From: Massospora cicadina
Lineage: Eukaryota; Entomophthoromycota; Entomophthoromycetes; Entomophthorales; Entomophthoraceae
DNA length: 64,000 nucleotides
Direction: 5' to 3'
NCBI GenBank assembly: GCA_022478985.1
Contig: JAKSZP010014513.1
Coordinates: 1 to 64,000 of the forward strand
Position numbers and translations under genes: made by a program. Positions 34,172 to 45,649 of this stretch are shown in pieces. The notes below the pieces were generated by a model. The model ran no database searches, was not told the origin of the DNA, and saw only the letters and a list, made by a program, of their open reading frames with translations. Position 1 is the stretch's first letter; every line of letters starts with the position of its first letter.

Positions 34172-35345
34172 ATTTGCATCCCTAGTTTGGGCTATAGCCA
34201 GACTTTGGGATGTTGTGCTCAAGTTGGTCCAGTTCCACCAAAGGTGCGCCTGATTGTGGCTGTGTCAGTGGTGTACTTGCACAAGGCGAGATGGTGAGCT
34301 TTATATTAGTTCAGTTGTGAATTTTTCCCAGGTTTCAATGGGATCTGATATGAATGGGGTTGCAAATTCTAAGTTCGCAGCCTTGCGTTTGACCCAGTTG
34401 GATATTTTGGGTAATTTTATGTTTTCCAGGTATAGCTTCCTCCAGGTTGATGTCTATGTGTGAGTTTGGGTTGGCAAGAGCTGCACCAAAATGAGTTGAA
34501 GGTTGGAAAAATTGATCTTTTTTATTGCTAAATTAAAATAGATGAGTGGTGGGTTTTCAGTGTGAGGATGTAGTCAATGTGGCACATTGAGATGAGCGTT
34601 CCCTCACATATGTTGGGGCAGGTCATGTGGGGAAGGAGTGGAGACCTGGGGGAGGGTTCATACAGGATAAGGGATGCCTTCATTGCATGAAATTCAATGT
34701 GGCCCGTGTGTATCCACTGGGGTTGGGCCATCAATCTGTGTTGGGGTTATCCCAGCAGTTGAAATCACCCAACAGGATGGTATCTGGTGGGAGGTTGAGT
34801 GTTGGTATGGCTTCATTCAAATGTTTCCTCTTGGCTGCGGTGCATGGTGTGTAGATACATGCTATTGACATTGTGTCCTCTGGGTTGTAATTATTGCAGC
34901 CAGGATGTGCTATGCAGATATGAAGAAGAGTCAGCGATTTTTTATTGTTTTGGATGCTTACCCCACAGTGGGACGTCCATACCAACTGGGATGGTGAGAC
35001 CTTGGCTGACCAGGATCCCTCTCCCCCTGTAGACAGTGGGTTTCTTGGGTGGCCAAGATGTCTATAAGGGTTTTCGCAGGAAGTCAAACTTTTTGGCTTG
35101 GGACGCTTGGGCCCTGGCTCATGTAATGTTTAGCGTCCCTATTGACACTGAGGTGCCTGTGGCGCCATAGGAGCAGTTGGGAGGGCCATCCAGCCCTAGA
35201 CCACCGTTCATTGCCTTAATCTTGCTCCATGTGATTGGCCCAGTCCACTCTGAGTCAATGTCTGATTCCTTACCTTGTGTTGATTTCATGCAGGTCTTAC
35301 AGTTTTTAGGGTTTGCGTTAAGTTTTTCTGCTTGTGGCTTTTTGT
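34172..35345 (-). pseudogene. LINE1 endonuclease (APE type)
   Basis: 35087-34731 is open and includes QNNKKSLTLLHICIAHPGCN, DTMSIACIYTPCTAAKRKHL and LPPDTILLGDFNCWDNPNTD. GDFN is the hallmark of the exonuclease/endonuclease/phosphatase fold used by LINEs to nick the target. The upstream part is broken. The downstream part to 34172 holds the C-terminal half (HIEFHAMKASLILYEPS near 34720-34530). Confidence 0.88.
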
Positions 35346-35664
35346 GATTTGGTGCGGTGCGCTGATTGGATTATGTGGTTTTGGGGTTTGACTTTGAAGA
35401 GTTGTGTGCTGCATTTTTACCCATAGTGAAGCTGAATTGTTCTAGTAAGCTCGTTTGATTGAAATCATGTGGTGATTCAGTCAAATAGTTGAGAAAATTT
35501 TCAGCTTAGACTTTCTGCTCTGATTGGGTGGGTCTGTTGATTTACTCCATGGCCTCCTCAGCTTGGTAATTTTTTTTTCTCATTGGTTGGCTCAGTTGAT
35601 TTCCTCTATGTCCTCCTGGATTTGGACGGGTTGATGGAGGAGGCTGCAAGTGATGCAGCCTTGG
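35200..35664 (-). pseudogene. LINE1 ORF1-ORF2 junction, low-complexity region
   Basis: Lys-, Ser- and Thr-rich frames (for example TEPTNEKKNYQAEEAMEKIN, QKSKLKIFSTI) lie between the endonuclease and solo LTR P1. They look like the disordered C-terminal end of ORF1 after the zinc knuckle. Assignment is positional. Confidence 0.55.
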
Positions 35665-37035
35665 TGTAAGTCTCAGGGAGTGTCCTTTGGCTCTCAATCA
35701 AGCTATCTTTTCGTTCCCAAGTAAGAAAACACCGAAGAGGATGGCAGTACCCCTCATCACCTAAGGCGATCTCGCCCATGTAGTTGACAAGCAATGGGTG
35801 ACAGCTCATCCTCATTGGATCCCACCCCCAATTTCCTCACTCACCTTGGCAGAACTATTGCGGGGAATCAGTGAAATCTGTGCCAAGATTACTATACTGA
35901 AATTAGTCAGATCCAATTTGGGTGGCAATTGGGCTGATGGCCAAAATTTGAATGGTTGTAAAAGCATGAAGAATGAAACATCAGCTGGATCGCCCAATGG
36001 TTCTGATTTGACCCCAAAATTAGCAGAACAGATATCGGGTGCCATTGGTAAGAGTTCAAAACCCTCTGATAGTAAATTCAGGTGTTGCGCCTGATGGGCC
36101 TCTATCGACTGAAAAATGGTTAATTGACTGAGCGCGGGTGGGTTGGCCATCCCAAACCCATTCCCAACCAAATGGTCCCATCCCTATATTAGATGGCCTT
36201 GGGGGATTCCCGTCACTCATCAGGTCAAATGCCATCATACTAACTGTCAGAAATATAATCAACCCCTGGTCCAGACGTTTGAGGTCAAACTGACAGAGAC
36301 TCGGCCTGCTGCCAAATTTTGCAATGACGGTTCCCAAAGAATAAACCCCCCCTCTACCATCTAATTCACCTGTTAGGCCAGATTTGTGGATCCTGACCAC
36401 ATTTTCATTAATCAACCACTGTTTAATCAGTTGCAAGGCACTGAGAAGATTGTTGTTCGATTTTTATTACTTTATTTTCCAAATAAAAAAATTTTATTGA
36501 AAAAACCCCAAATTTTTATCTCCCTCCTTTCAACCACATTCCATATGGTGTTTGCCTGGTGCTCCGCCGCTCTGCACTCTGATTGGGCCTTACCAATTCT
36601 CTTGGTTACTATGATTCCCTCTATCGCCAATTGGGCTCAACAAGTCCAAAATCTTTGGCTCTACAACCCGGTTCTTATGACCTCTGGCAGCAATATACAG
36701 GGTCTTATGGCCCTCTGTTCGCCAACTACAAGAGAAGATTCACCTTTCTTTTACCCCCAACGAATTGGTCTTAACAACCAAGAATCTCGCAGTAACTATC
36801 CCAGTAGTTTCCACCCCTGTTAACAGAAGCCCTGGGTCCAAAATCTATTTGGTGTGGTGTGCTGTTGGGATACTCCTAACCCTGACATTCCGCCATCATT
36901 TTGTGGTATCCTATTTCCCAGCTCCATATCAAGTCATACAGTCAGCAATGCTTCTGGCATTCTGGCTTGCTTTCTGGATGCTTACGCACTCTGACTGGCA
37001 GGCCGGTCTAAACTTCTTCTGCTGTTTCCATGACA
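35665..37035. repeat. Solo LTR P1 inside LINE1
   Basis: A 1371-bp noncoding block beginning TGTAAGTCTC and ending TTCCATGACA, flanked by the perfect 5-bp TSD CTTGG (35660-35664, 37036-37040). A second copy (P2) lies at 51219-52887 in the same orientation. No partner or internal region is seen here, so it is a solo LTR. Small open frames inside are chance. Confidence 0.82.
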
Positions 37036-37850
37036 CTTGGCCACTGCCCATTTGAAGGCCTTCTGTACCTGTTTGCATAGTTTGGGTGATACTGGGTCTA
37101 TGAGGATGTAGTGCCCATCCTCTCCCCAGAGGAAGGCATGGTTGGCATCTGTCATTTTTCTACAGGTCTCTTCATCTTCATCCATGGCGTCATCACAGAA
37201 GTTTGGGGCAAAGATGCCCTCCTTCACGGGACATGTGTTTTCCTTATGCCCCAATGTGGTGCAATGATTGCAGATAGGTGGTGCGCATACTGGTGTGACG
37301 CAGAGTGGCTTTGACACTCCCTCATCTGGGAGGTGAAGCACCGCTGTGTGTGGATTTTTTAGGACCATGGCCACATTGGGGACCGGGTTTATCACAGCAA
37401 TTGCCTTTTCTGTGCACAGTTTCAGCATCAGGTGGAATCACTGTAGTTCTAGTTGTTTTATTTCTTTGTAGCTTTGGAATCCAATTAAGAGCTCCTTCTC
37501 AATTAGCTTGTGGGGAAGGTTAATAGGGAGCGAGTTAAAGGAGATGAATAAAGTGTTTGCTTTGTTCCATTTAGTGTGTGTGGTGCATACAATTTGTTTG
37601 CCCTCAGGGAGGGCAAAATCAATGCAGACTTTTGCAATGGTATCTTTGTCTTTTTCAGTTTTAAACCCATATCTTATCCAGCTGCGGTAGATGGTATGGG
37701 TGGTACATACACTGTATGGGGAAAAAGTGAGGCCTGTGCCTCGCCCATCTTCTCCCACAGAGTTGAGGACTCAACTTCTAAGAAGAGTCAGAGCCCGTGC
37801 TCCACCTTCATTAAGGGTTGGGCATATTGGATTTCTATGTATTGATTTTG
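37036..37850 (-). pseudogene. LINE1 ORF1 with CCHC zinc knuckle
   Basis: Two open pieces: 37758-37438 (YRSWIRYGFKTEKDKDTIAK, NTLFISFNSLPINLPHKLIE) and 37428-36982. The second contains NPVPNVAMVLKNPHTAVLHL and the knuckle CNHCTTLGHKENTC (about 37278-37237). LINE ORF1 proteins bind the element RNA and act in the ribonucleoprotein. The second frame runs slightly past 37036 into P1 by chance. Upstream to about 38095 is 5' region with no clear domain. Confidence 0.82.
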
Positions 37851-38095
37851 TTTTGTGGTAAGCTCCACAAACCCGGGAAGTGTTCAAATCTGTGGTTTTT
37901 TGGTGGCATTGGTTCCCAATACCCCTTCAGGGCGTTTTTTGCCCTTTGACGCACCGTTTTTTCCATTGCCTTATATGGCTTTTGCTCATTTTAATTGGGA
38001 CTTGTTAAAATCGCCCATCTTACCTGTATTATCAAAATTTTCTGTTTGAATCAAATCGTATTAGCTAATGTTATTGTTAAGGGAAAGAAAAGCCA

Positions 38096-38278
38096 TGAGT
38101 AATTTCTATAATAAATTAAATAAATAAAGTATCTCTGAGGCAATTGCTCCATATTATATAATATTTTTAAGTGTTTTGAGGACTGGTGATCTCCATATCT
38201 TCCATCAAAAAAGCTCAGTGGGTTTAACCCTGTGCAAAGTCCCCCAGTGTATCTCATTGATATTGCAAAATTATAACA
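38096..38278 (+). repeat. Element D 3' LTR, part 3 (end)
   Basis: Resumes E-LTR homology after LINE1. It includes GCTCAGTGGGTTTAACCCTG at 38213-38232 and ends TTATAACA at 38278, exactly as the E LTR ends. The D TSD cannot be checked because its left end is outside the window. Confidence 0.82.
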
Positions 38279-38299
38279 ATGGTATCCAACCACATACAC

Positions 38300-38450
38300 C
38301 TGGCGTTACCAACTATAAAAAGAGGTAGTTTGTCTACTCTGGGGTGCCTAAATATCGCTCTTACTTCACCTCCCTCTCCAAATTCTATATAGTTCATACC
38401 AGTAGTGTCCATTCCCTAGTCAGCCTACCCCAATTAAATAAAATAATATA
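38300..38450 (+). repeat. SINE 3' fragment at the right edge of D
   Basis: The tail CCCTAGTCAGCCTACCCC (38414-38431) followed by AATTAAATAAAATAAT matches the tails of the other SINEs and of the LINE. A CT-rich body (CTTACTTCACCTCCCTCTCC) precedes it, as in SINEs 1-3. The 5' half is missing, possibly because D inserted within the SINE, which would place the head left of the window. Confidence 0.7.
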
Positions 38451-39060
38451 GACTTTTTTGAGAATCTAATTGAAAAGTAAGGATGATTTCAGTTATCTCT
38501 AGTTAGCTGCTATATAAACATCAAAATAACAAAGGATTCAGAATACTGAAACAGCTTGTATCTAGATGCACTTTTGTCTCAGAACAAATCTTTAAATATT
38601 TTATAATCAGAGTAGTTTGATAAAATTTTAGTAAATGTATTGAAATAAAAATTTAGAAAATTGGCAATTTATCAATAAAGTATAAAAAATAAAATGATCA
38701 AAAATATAATAATTAGGTTGGTAGGATTAAAGTTAAGGTGTGATACAAATATTAATTTAATTTGCTGCAAGTAATATAGAATTGATATTAAGAACACAAA
38801 ATTAAAAGTTTATAATCATTGTCAAACATAATAACAATTTGCCAATGTATGACAAATTATGAATTAAACCATTTGAAGGAAATTCATTTTTTGCTGAGTT
38901 CTGCTGATGATCCTAGAATATTATAGGCTCTGAAATCCCCCTAGAAATAGGTTTAAAACCCATCGTTAATTTTACAACAAAGAGATAGAAATATAGAGTC
39001 ATATTTAGTTTTTATATTATCTTTATTAGTTATAATAAAATTCCTTTCCTTGGGCATTAA
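38451..39060. other. AT-rich stretch without recognisable features
   Basis: About 600 bp of A/T-rich sequence. I see no open frame, LTR match or tRNA-like box. It may be old intergenic DNA or the worn 5' region of K. Confidence 0.6.
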
Positions 39061-40113
39061 TTCTAATATGACACCCAGGATGACAGATGATGACCTCCAG
39101 ACTTACAGACTGAAGAATCCAGATGGTTATGTCGCAACACTAGCAACCTATCATGGAATACAGAGAATCTCTAATCCACAATAAATTGTTGATCCTATCA
39201 AAGATTGTCTGTGAACGCCCCAGAACCAGGCTGCAACTCTAAAGCTGATGCGGCTTTACACTCAGCAAACAATGGAAAATTTTAAAAATAGCCCATCAAT
39301 AAATGGTGGAGGCTTACAACTTATGAGGAGATGATTATGTAGTTAGTGACATATACAATTCCACAAAGTGATAAGCCTCCTCACAGGTGAATCAAAATAT
39401 GGCACAGTTTCAACTCCCATTTGACACCTGGGATGAATGGAAAGAACATCTCTGCACTAAGTTCGACATGTCAACCATACAACTCCACAATAAGTTCATA
39501 TGAATGTAACTCATATACAATGATGATGTTAGCTGAATTATGGACAAGTTTGAAGTATTCTTAGAATAATGTCACCAAATCTGGAAACTGAAGCTGAGAT
39601 GGTATAAACCAACAATTGTTTTGTATAGTTTCTGGATGCACTAGAAGAACTGTTCTTAATGCAGTCCTTGTAGCACAACCTTCATGTGCTACCCATGTTT
39701 GAATTCTTCCTCCAGTATGCATGACTAGCCAACTGACAGTCATATGACTTGACGGCTAGAAAGAATGAAATAAAGGAAGGAGAGCCTGAGGGTGAGACCA
39801 TCCCAGAGTTACAGCTAGTCATTCTACCCCCACAGTTCACTGCACAGATGAACTCCATTTCAGAGCAGTTGCAATACTCACAACGTTTGTGCAGGGATTA
39901 CCTACTGCAAAGCAACCTCTGATGTCAGAACTTTAATATTCCTGGACATCATTTCAGGCAGTTTCAGAACCCTTGCTGGCACTGTAAAGTGGATCTTCTA
40001 GATTGAAGATGTTCCTCCATAATTAAACAAAAAAGTCTTGTTGTACCTCCAGCCCCAGGGCAGGCAAACTTAGCTCAGTTAGTCCCCTACCAGTAAAACA
40101 AGTTACCACTGAT
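39061..40113 (+). pseudogene. Element K, gag remnant of an LTR element
   Basis: From an ATG at 39399 the frame reads MAQFQLPFDTWDEWKEHLCT, a capsid-like opening. Near 39920-39990 comes CQNFNIPGHHFRQFQNPCWHCK, a zinc-knuckle remnant resembling the Tf1/sushi type. The frame is heavily interrupted. Element J inserted at 40113 (TSD CTGAT), so further K sequence may lie after 54979. Confidence 0.55.
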
Positions 40114-40902
40114 TGTGACGGCCAAGGCGCAGCCTGACTGCCAATTAGCAAAAACCCTAAGGCGGAGATCAAGGTTCATAGTAGTTTTAATGATATTAGT
40201 AGTATAAGATCATATGGATAAAAGGAAATGACCCTCAAAAATGGCATCCTGATGAATCAGATGCTAAAACATTGATTAAACCTATGAGTGGAGGTGGCAA
40301 GGGCTGATAAAAATGGCAAGTGGGACAATCAAAGGTCTCCAACCTGAAATCTAATGAAATGAGGAATGATTATGACAATGGAAAAGGGCAGCCCAGCAAA
40401 TCAGGAGCTGCCAAGCTGAATTATGCCTAAAGCAAAAAATGGTGAGAACCGTGGCAAAGGGCAGCTCAGAAAATCAGGAGCTTTTAAGACAAACCTGCCA
40501 CAAGGTGAGAATGATGAAATCCATGGTGAAGGGCAGCCCATCGAATCATGAGCTGCCAAGATAAATTACACCAAAAGTAGAAATGTTGAGAGTAGAGGAG
40601 AGCAGCAGCTGAGTGGATCAGAAGCCGCCAGAAAACTTTATTTGAATTCTAATTTAAAAGCTTGTGGTAAGGCCAAAACAAAATTTTTGAGCTCTGATTC
40701 ATCCTCAATATACAAAAATATATTTGGGAAAAGTTTACATAATGGTTGGGGTATCTAATGAACAATTTAGAACAGGCTCAGATGGGAAAATTGGGGTCTA
40801 AGATTCTTAAAATAGGTCGCAGATAGCTCACTACCCACAGACTCTATGGGAATAAATTACCCCATATACCCTATTCCATAACATAAATACAACCAGTTGA
40901 AG
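40114..40902 (+). repeat. 5' LTR of element J, part 1
   Basis: Starts TGTGACGG and aligns with 53910 to about 54614, including repeated GAAAAGGGCAGC and TCAGGAGCT units inside the LTR. It is interrupted after CAGTTGAAG by M. Confidence 0.88.
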
Positions 40903-41254
40903 TAATGATTGAGATTCATCTCATTCGTATATTTTGACTCAGATTTAGATTTTCTAAATTTGAGTTGAATCATCATAAAAATAATTTGGTTTGGTCGTTT
41001 TAGGCGTTGGGTTGTGACTCACCTGAGTTGTATATTAGGCTTGTGCAAGCCTAATTAATGACTCAGGTGAGGCCCCAAAGTGCTGCCTTTATAAGGCGCA
41101 CCTGCCAATTACAAAGTTAACTTCAGAATTCTTACCCTAGCATGTCCCTTCCTTTGGAGCATTGTCAGTTTCTCCCCAGACGAGCTCTGGTCAGTGGACA
41201 CCTTCGTTTTTATGTTCCTGAATAAAAATAAAGGATGTTTTGGGGTTTGCATAC

Positions 41255-41773
41255 TGTTACATTTTTGGCGGATATAGCCTATTTCCGCTGAATGAATTGT
41301 GCAGGGTTTAGCCCACTGAGCAATGGCCAAATGATATGGAGATCGTTGACCTCTACTAAATGTAATAATTTTTTATATTAAAAATGTGAGGCAATCACCC
41401 CAGTGTCGCTTTTATTTATTTTAATATAATATAACCGCAGACCCTCTCTGCGTACATTCCCTACTTCTTCCTACTCACTTCTTCTCTCTTCTACTAAAAA
41501 ATCTCCCCTCTTCTCTCTCTCTCAACCTTTAACCTTTGGTATTCCGCAACATATTTGACACATTTCGCTTATTAATTGTTGATTCACTATCAATGTAGAA
41601 TTTGTTCAACCCTTGAGGCTTCAACAGAATTTCCTCAATTACCAAACCTAATTGATTCTATCAATTTCCCTTGCATTGCTCTAACCTACTACTCATCTTG
41701 GAGCTTACTTTACAGCCAATTAACGATTCACCAGAACACTAGCTTTTCGCCCAGTCAAATTGAAATTTTGACA
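41255..41773 (-). repeat. 3' LTR of element L
   Basis: Pairs with 46848-47369. The reverse complement of the U5 motif is at 41302-41321. Just outside, minus-strand CCAGTCAAGGGGGGTAA (41774-41790) is the polypurine tract. Confidence 0.92.
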
Positions 41774-41837
41774 TTACCCCCCTTGACTGGACGATAAGTG
41801 CCTTTTGCTTGTAAGCCCAAAGGAACTTCACATGTAC

Positions 41838-42750
41838 TCAGTTGATTATCCAACCACTAGCGGGTGCCTTAATGGTGTATACATCAGCCCCAGTCTTCTT
41901 GATGATCTCAAATGGTCTTCTCCATATGCTGGCGAGCTTGTTCCTTCTTCCAAACCCATGTTGGTCATGAAACAGGACCAATTCTCCTACCCCAAACTGC
42001 AGAAGACTGCTGCATCTACATTGATTGGCTGCATGATCCAAAATCTTCTTGGGAAAGACTAGTGGAATATGTCTCGGTTTGGAGTTTAATCAACACATTT
42101 GTTAAGGTAGACAAATAGCGGTGAGGCTTGAATCTGCTTATACCCTCCACACAGGAGTAAAGCAATGCAGGCAGCGCTGGATGTCATCTATAGAGCAATT
42201 GAAATGGACTCTTAACAGTTGCTGAGTGGTAGCTGATATTGTATGCAAAGACAGCGGTGGATAAAAGGGTGCTCCAGTATGACAGTCACTCATTTACAAG
42301 CTTACGTAGAATATTTGCCAAGGTCCCATTGACCAGTTCCACCATACTGTTAGATTTAGGGTGATAAGGGGTAGTTAAAACCCCGTGGATTGCCATGAGC
42401 TCGTTCAACTTGGCTAATATATGTGACTTGAAATTGGTTACATTGTCCATTAAGATATATTGTGGACAATCATGGCACTGTATAACACACTCCAGGATGA
42501 GCTTGGCGGTAGTGATAGCCCCCAAATTTTTGATAGCCCTTGCTTCCACCCATCTTGTCAAATGGTTGATGGCAACTATTATATAACTGCAGCAGTTTAC
42601 GCCAGTTGGCAGAGGCCCCACCACATCTAACAAAACTGTATGCCATGCAAACCGAGGCTTAACTAACTGGTAGGTGGTTTTTTGGTGGAATGGTTTCTCC
42701 ACTTGGCACTGATGGCAACAACCAACCGTCTCAAGCACATTGTAGTGCAT
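41838..42750 (-). pseudogene. Element L integrase
   Basis: 42750-42286 is a 154-aa open frame: CCHQCQVEKPFHQKTTYQLV (end of the HHCC domain), HTVLLDVVGPLPTGVNCCSY, INHLTRWVEARA, ILMDNVTNFKSHI, TPYHPKSNSMVELVNGTLAN. The three catalytic acidic positions D, D and E are all visible. The C-terminal module at 42041-41838 has FGVGELVLFHDQHGFGRRNK and RRPFEIIKKTGADVYTIKAP. The two parts are separated by stops. No chromodomain. Confidence 0.92.
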
Positions 42751-42844
42751 ACTCTCCCAATAGTAGCAGGGTCACAAGAACTCCAGTGTCTTTTTCAACC
42801 CTCCATAACCTACTGCTCTATGGGCATCCATAATAATCGCAGGC

Positions 42845-43395
42845 CTAGCAGGTTTTGGAAACTCGGCGCTGATTCCCCCATCCGCTTATATAGCTCCCAT
42901 TGCGCACAAAGGTATCCTGCCTAAGCCCATCCAAAACTTTGATCACGGGTGGAAGCTTGTCATGATATTTTCCCACAATCATCTTTTTATACATAATGTC
43001 CACCACATCCGCTGTAATGGCGACCATGGGTAATCGGGAAAGATAATCCACATTCTGATGCTTTGCCCCTGGCCAATGCATAATAACAAAATCATATGCT
43101 TGGAGCTTCAAAGCCCATCGCGCGAGCTGCCCTTCAGGTTCCTGTAGAATCTGTAGCCAGCACAAGGAGGCATGATCCGTTACTACTTTGAATTTTACCC
43201 CATGGATGTAGACCCAAAATTTGTTTATACACATAGATTACTGCTAAACACTCCCATTCGATCATGGTGTAATTCCGTTCAGGGCCAGTTAAACTGCGGC
43301 TGCAATAGGCAATGGGGTGCTCCACACCGTCATTGTCTTTTTGGGACAACACAGCCCCTACAGCGGAAAGGGAAGCATCCATTTGCACAATAAAC
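42845..43395 (-). pseudogene. Element L RNase H
   Basis: Two overlapping open pieces: 43388-43134 (MQMDASLSAVGAVLSQKDND, GVEHPIAYCSRSLTGPERNY, EWECLAVIYVYKQ) and 43234-42845 (VKFKVVTDHASLCWLQILQE, PEGQLARWALKLQAYDF, GAKHQNVDYLSRLP). Catalytic D, E and TDH positions are present. One frameshift near 43200 separates them. Confidence 0.92.
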
Positions 43396-43469
43396 TATTT
43401 TTTAAAATTGGGGTATTGCAAAACAGGCGCGCTAGCCAGCACGGTTCATAATACATCAAAAGCAGTTTG

Positions 43470-44300
43470 ACATCAATCCGTCCAGGTGAAGGCAGCGTTC
43501 TTCTTAAGTTGCTCAAAGAGTGGATCCCTGATACAGCTGAAGTTGGGAATGAACCTCCGGTAGTAACTGACCATCCCCAAAAACACCTGGACATCCCGCT
43601 TATTGCTTGGCTGAGTCATCTGGCAGATGGCTTCCACCTTAGCTGTCTGAGGACTAAGCCCAATGGAATCTACCACGAAGCCAAGGTATTCTAATTGTTC
43701 CTTAAAAAAGTGGCACTTTTGGGGCTTATTTTTGATGTTAGCATCAGCAAGGCGGCGGAACACTTGCTCCAAGTGTCCAAGATGCTCCGTGAACGTCTGT
43801 GAAAACATGGTTGATATCATCAAGGTAGACAAGAACGCATGACAGCTTTAAGTCACCCAAAATAGTGTCCATAGCCCGCTGGAACGTAATGGGGGCATTA
43901 CATAAACCCTGTGGCATATGTGTAGGCTGGAACAATCCCTTTGAGGTAATTATAGCGCAATTTTCTTGTTCCACTGCTGGCAACTCAATCTGCCAGTACC
44001 CCAATATCAAGTCCATAGCAGAGAAATACTTGGCCCCACCTAACTAATATAAAGTGTCATTGATTCATGGGAGCGGGTATTAATCTTTTTTTGTAATGCT
44101 GTTAAGCTTCCAATAATTAATTACTACTCTATTGAAGCCATCTTTCTTTTTGACAATTAGCACTGGAGATGCCCAGGGACTTTTTGACGGCTCCAACATT
44201 CCCTGTTCCACCAAGGTATCTATTTCTGCAGATACAACTTCTTCTGCTGCCTTTGAGTGATGGATAGGTCATGACCTGATAGGGGGGTGGTCTCCCATGT
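43470..44300 (-). pseudogene. Element L reverse transcriptase
   Basis: 44016-43744 gives MDLILGYWQIELPAVEQENC, FQPTHMPQGLCNAPITFQRA, MDTILGDLKLSCVLVYLDDI, with intact YLDD near 43819-43833. 43832-43473 continues with LEQVFRRLADANIKNKPQKC, LEYLGFVVDSIGL and DVQVFLGMVSYYRRFIPNFS. Upstream, SPWASPVLIVKK-like text lies near 44170. Single frameshifts near 43800 and stops near 44045 break it. Confidence 0.93.
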
Positions 44301-44479
44301 CCACCTGATGCACAACCCCGTGAGCACAACCCAAGTCATGATCATCAGTTGCAAAAATGCTGTGGTACTTCTTAAACAGATCCAACACCCTATCCTTCTG
44401 ATCCTCTTATAGACCAGTTAGCGCCTCCTGAGGAACCACAGTCATTATGCTGAAGGGGGTTTTAGAGGAAAGCCAAGAT

Positions 44480-44760
44480 CTTCTTATGAACCAAAGTCAT
44501 GTACCTGGTGGACCTCATCAATAGGGATCAGGTGCAGGTAAGCCACCACTTGGTGCCGCCGAACCTTCATCACCTCCTTCTGCAGATTTGCTACCAACAC
44601 CTTCACTTCCCCCTGCCCTGGTAACAGTAACCCAGGAGCCACATGAGGTTCGAGCCACGATTGGTGATAAGGCCCCACAACCTCTCCATACAGACCTCTC
44701 TGAATATCAATTTCGAACTCTGTCCCAATTATGACCTGATGCCCCAAAGGGATAGTCCAA
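44480..44760 (-). pseudogene. Element L protease-RT linker
   Basis: An 87-aa open piece with MGHQVIIGTEFEIDIQRGLY, GEVVGPYHQSWLEPHVAPGL and EVKVLVANLQKEVMKVRRHQ. It is matched in E at 23185-23400. A conserved spacer of the D/E/L group, function not known to me. Confidence 0.75.
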
Positions 44761-44834
44761 GCATTTGCAGCTCATAGCGTAATCCCTTTGTACTCATAAA
44801 TCTGGTTTAGATGTGTTTGGGTCTTCTGCTTCAT

Positions 44835-45260
44835 TCATCGATATTTTACAGGAATCACACCATCGCTATAAGCAAGATTAATTTGCCCAAAGAGGATCGG
44901 GTCCTCTGAAACTCCGCTAGAAGAAAAATAGATAGGGATCTGTTGTCTCAGTATAAAGATGGTTTTGTCCGCCATATAAACCACAGCCCCAAAGTGCCAC
45001 ATAAATGCAGCCTCAATCAACATGTCATAATGGTCATTAGGCAACACCACAGCTAGAGCGGATATGCCGGCTGACCAAAACCTCAAAGGCAATGAGATAT
45101 ATGCGCCTTCTGACATGGTACTCTGGGCCCCCACAGTTCCATTTACTACTCGGTGGTCCACTTCTGGCTTCATTGAAAGCTTAGCCACAAGTTTGGTGGA
45201 TATTATATGGTAGGAGCGCTTGTATCAATGATCACCCAAATTTTGGTATTATGTATGAAT
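44835..45260 (-). pseudogene. Element L aspartic protease
   Basis: Upstream of the 45188-44835 frame the minus strand at about 45230 reads VIIDTSAP, so the expected D-T-G has become D-T-S. The open frame carries GTVGAQSTMSEGAYISLPLR and PNDHYDMLIEAAFMWHFGAV, the YDxLIG-type end, with the conserved Gly replaced by Glu. The same GAYxSLP block occurs in B and H. Confidence 0.85.
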
Positions 45261-45649
45261 ATGTCGCAGTAGGTGCATTCTGAATAAGAAGAACCCTGGT
45301 GTTCGATACATATACATTCAAGGGCGTTTGATTAGCCAGAAAAGTGTACATACCAGCCCCAACATGAGGATACTATTGAGCAACCTTTTCTACAGAAACC
45401 GCCACATCCACTTCTTCAAAAGCTGTGACATATGCGGTGGGTTCACCGTTTATTGTACCATTCCACTCAAGGATACTCCAGGATACGTCTTATATATGTC
45501 TTGGCGGAGCCCCATATCCACATTATTAGGATCTCTATCTCAGCTTGAGGCCAAAAGGTGGTAAGGGATCTGTTGGTATAGTAAATCCTCATAGTGTGCC
45601 CCAGAGGTAAAACAGGGTGATTTATGATGAACATCAGGGACAATTACAA

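Larger units (their letters stand above)
30690..38095 (-). mobile_element. LINE1, APE-type non-LTR retrotransposon, with two solo LTRs inside
   Basis: A near full-length minus-strand LINE inserted in the D 3' LTR. Order from its 5' end is ORF1 with a CCHC knuckle, a low-complexity linker, an apurinic endonuclease with GDFN motif, RT, and a Cys-rich C-terminus. The 3' end (CCCCTGGTCAGCTT on the minus strand, 30704-30717) matches LINE2. Solo LTRs S1 (33410-34171) and P1 (35665-37035) interrupt it. Left and right limits are estimated from where D LTR homology stops and resumes. The clade is uncertain (L1-like or Tad-like). Confidence 0.87.

Noticed and set aside
36056..36823. ORFs of 119-145 aa on both strands
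   Set aside because: They lie inside solo LTR P1 and have no homolog-like text. The corresponding part of P2 does not keep the frames.
38451..39060. Possible LTR or centromeric AT-rich satellite
   Set aside because: No internal repeats, no TG..CA ends, no second copy in the window.
41400..41540. Pyrimidine-rich tract as a promoter or satellite
   Set aside because: It is part of the L LTR and is repeated in the partner LTR at 47035-47120.
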